Assembly (NCBI GenBank): GCA_021324825.1
Contig: JAJPII010000024.1
Span: 1 to 40,997 of the forward strand
Length of the DNA stretch: 40,997 bases
DNA from: Spartobacteria bacterium
GTDB taxonomy: Bacteria > Verrucomicrobiota > Verrucomicrobiia > Chthoniobacterales > Chthoniobacteraceae
Direction of reading: 5' to 3'
The number at the start of each line of letters is the position of its first letter. The first letter of the stretch is position 1. Below the pieces are notes generated by a model. The model was not told the DNA's origin. It saw only the letters and a list, made by a program, of their open reading frames with translations, and searched no databases. A program made the position numbers and the translations under genes. This document shows, piece after piece, positions 39,558 to 40,997 of the stretch.

Positions 39558-40997
39558 TCAGCCCGCCGCGGGCGCGGTTTCCTCGAACGCCGGCGGCGAG
39601 AGGGTGTCTTCCATCGAGATGACCTTCACGTTCCGGTGGATGCCGAAGCCGGTGCCCGCGGGGATGAGGTGGCCCATGATGACGTTCTCCTTGAACCCGC
39701 GCAGGAAGTCGACCTTGCCCAAGGTGGCGGCTTCGGTGAGGACGCGCGTGGTGTCCTGGAACGAGGCGGCGCTGATGAAGCTGTCGGTTTCCAGCGAGGC
39801 TTTCGTGATGCCCAGCAGGACGGGGACGGCTTCGGCGGGCTTGCCGCCTTTGTCCACGACGAGCTTGTTCTCGGACTCGAACTCCAGCCGGTCGATCTGG
39901 TCGCCCCAGAGGAGCTTGGTGTCGCCCGGCTCGGTGATCTTCACCTTGCGCAGCATCTGGCGGACGATGATCTCGATGTGCTTGTCGTTGATCTCGACGC
40001 CCTGGAGCCGGTAAACCTCCTGCACTTCGTTGACGAGGTGCTCCTGCAAGTCTTGCGGGCCGCAGACGTCCAGGATTTCGTGCGGGACGACAGGGCCTTC
40101 GGTCAGTTGCGAGCCTTTCTTCACGTAATCGCCCTTGAAGACGATGATGTGTTTGTTCAACGGGATGAGGTGCTCTTCCTCCGCGCCGTTCGCGTCCTTC
40201 AAGAGGATGCGGCGCTTGCCGCGGACGGTGCCGCCGAATTCCACCGTGCCGTCGATCTTGGCGATCTCGGCGGCGTCTTTCGGGCGGCGGGCCTCGAAGA
40301 GCTCCGCGACGCGCGGCAGACCGCCGGTGATATCTTTGGTCTTGGCGATCTTGCGCGGGGTCTTGGCGAGCAACGCGCCGGCCTGCACCTTTTTCCCTTC
40401 GCCGACGATGATGTGCGCGCCCGCGGGGATGGAATAGCTGGCGAGGACTTCCTTGTGCTCGTCGATGATGACGATCTGCGGGTGCAGGTCTTCCTTGTGC
40501 TCGATGACGACCGTGCCCATGACGCCCGTGGCTTCGTCGACTTCGCGCTTGATGGTGACGCCGGTGATCATGTCGCGGAACTCGATCTTGCCCGATTTTT
40601 CCGTGAGGATCGGGACGTTGTACGGGTCCCACTGGACGAAGGCGGCGCCTTTCTTGACGTGCGCGCCGTCGGCGAGCGAGATGACCGAGCCGATGACGAT
40701 GTTGTAGCGCTCCAGTTCGCGGCCTTCCTTGTTCAGGACGCTGACGGAGCCGTTCTTGTTGAGGACGATCCAGTTGCCGTCCAGCGCCTGCACGGTGCGC
40801 AGGTCGTTGAAGCGGACGTCGCCGTCGTTTTTCGCCTTGATGACGGGCTGTTTGAAGGTCTGGCTGGCGGTGCCGCCGATGTGGAACGTGCGCATGGTCA
40901 ACTGCGTGCCGGGCTCGCCGATGCTCTGCGCTGCGATGATGCCGACGGCCTCGCCGAGCTTGACGGGCTGGCCGGTGGCCAGGTTGCGGCCATAACA
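39558..40997 (-). CDS. rpoC: RNA polymerase beta' subunit, C-terminal part (cut by window end)
   Basis: 480 codons run from the window edge to the stop at 39558. Opens with [10 protein letters not shown], then the conserved [20 protein letters not shown] and RTFHIGGTA region that forms the bridge-helix/trigger-loop-adjacent part of beta', [11 protein letters not shown] in the insertion, and ends with the [19 protein letters not shown] block and [13 protein letters not shown], the [17 protein letters not shown] end. The N-terminal two thirds lie outside. Minus strand, followed by pduO. Confidence 0.97.
   Translation of the reverse strand, partial: CYGRNLATGQPVKLGEAVGIIAAQSIGEPGTQLTMRTFHIGGTASQTFKQPVIKAKNDGDVRFNDLRTVQALDGNWIVLNKNGSVSVLNKEGRELERYNIVIGSVISLADGAHVKKGAAFVQWDPYNVPILTEKSGKIEFRDMITGVTIKREVDEATGVMGTVVIEHKEDLHPQIVIIDEHKEVLASYSIPAGAHIIVGEGKKVQAGALLAKTPRKIAKTKDITGGLPRVAELFEARRPKDAAEIAKIDGTVEFGGTVRGKRRILLKDANGAEEEHLIPLNKHIIVFKGDYVKKGSQLTEGPVVPHEILDVCGPQDLQEHLVNEVQEVYRLQGVEINDKHIEIIVRQMLRKVKITEPGDTKLLWGDQIDRLEFESENKLVVDKGGKPAEAVPVLLGITKASLETDSFISAASFQDTTRVLTEAATLGKVDFLRGFKENVIMGHLIPAGTGFGIHRNVKVISMEDTLSPPAFEETAPAAG

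Noticed and set aside
1..40997. tRNA, rRNA or CRISPR loci
   Set aside because: None could be recognised on either strand; intergenic spaces are mostly under 250 bases and explained by repeats or hairpins.

Overview
The window is high-GC, gene-dense bacterial chromosome with many same-strand gene pairs sharing 1-4 bases (ATGA/GTGA overlaps) and frequent GTG starts. The flavour of the proteins (short UvrC, class I KARI, ExbBD with a large TPR protein, split CbiX/DR2241 pair, sigma-54 with an NtrC-type regulator, S10 carboxypeptidase) suggests the PVC superphylum, most likely Verrucomicrobiota. That placement is inference; no rRNA or tRNA gene was found to confirm it.

Layout. 1-2605 is a worn accessory stretch: an IS21-family remnant with istA and istB fused by an internal deletion, the C-terminal stub of an IS256-type transposase, a 99-bp inverted-repeat element, and a start-less domain with an L,D-transpeptidase-like SRGCQT motif overlapping a small exported protein. 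2606-4119 is ilvN-ilvC (branched-chain amino acids). 4161-8953 has a HAD-family protein and the convergent exbB-exbD-TPR-DUF6941 envelope operon. 9007-11119 holds uvrC and a convergent PAP2 phosphatase. 11284-11601 is a decayed toxin-antitoxin pair. 11590-15043 is a tightly overlapped glycerol operon (GDPD, GlpK, GlpD). 15167-17776 carries asd, a YkuD L,D-transpeptidase, a 39-residue lipoprotein and 3-methyladenine DNA glycosylase. 17835-20741 is pyrR-pyrB-pyrC, with a PyrR-type RNA hairpin candidate just before pyrR. 21168-25676 has mrp, rpoN, a pair of tiny exported coiled-coil proteins and an NtrC-family regulator. 25726-30294 is a six-gene run: small membrane protein, nucleosidase, CbiX chelatase, DR2241-type Fe-S protein, amidohydrolase, D,D-carboxypeptidase. 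30314-34972 contains nth, an S10 carboxypeptidase, a conserved unknown, a lipoprotein, dus and an A-type Fe-S carrier. 35058-39548 has an exported superoxide dismutase, an HtrA/Deg protease, KamA with a low-molecular-weight phosphatase, and a PduO-type adenosyltransferase. The window ends inside rpoC.

Two patterns cut across genes. A bipartite intergenic repeat (a 21-base box reading TAGAGCGTGTCATGCACTTTT, then GTAGAGGCGGCTGTGTCAGC and its hairpin partner) occurs in whole or part at five loci (15.1, 20.1, 23.8, 33.1 and 39.0 kb), mostly at 3' ends of minus-strand genes. At three genes the repeat supplies the stop codon. Several genes converge so closely that they overlap at their 3' ends.

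The best candidates for something new are the transpeptidase-like/exported-protein pair after ilvC, the stop-codon-associated repeat family, the PyrR leader hairpin, the paired small exported proteins beside rpoN, and the CbiX/DR2241/amidohydrolase/nucleosidase operon.
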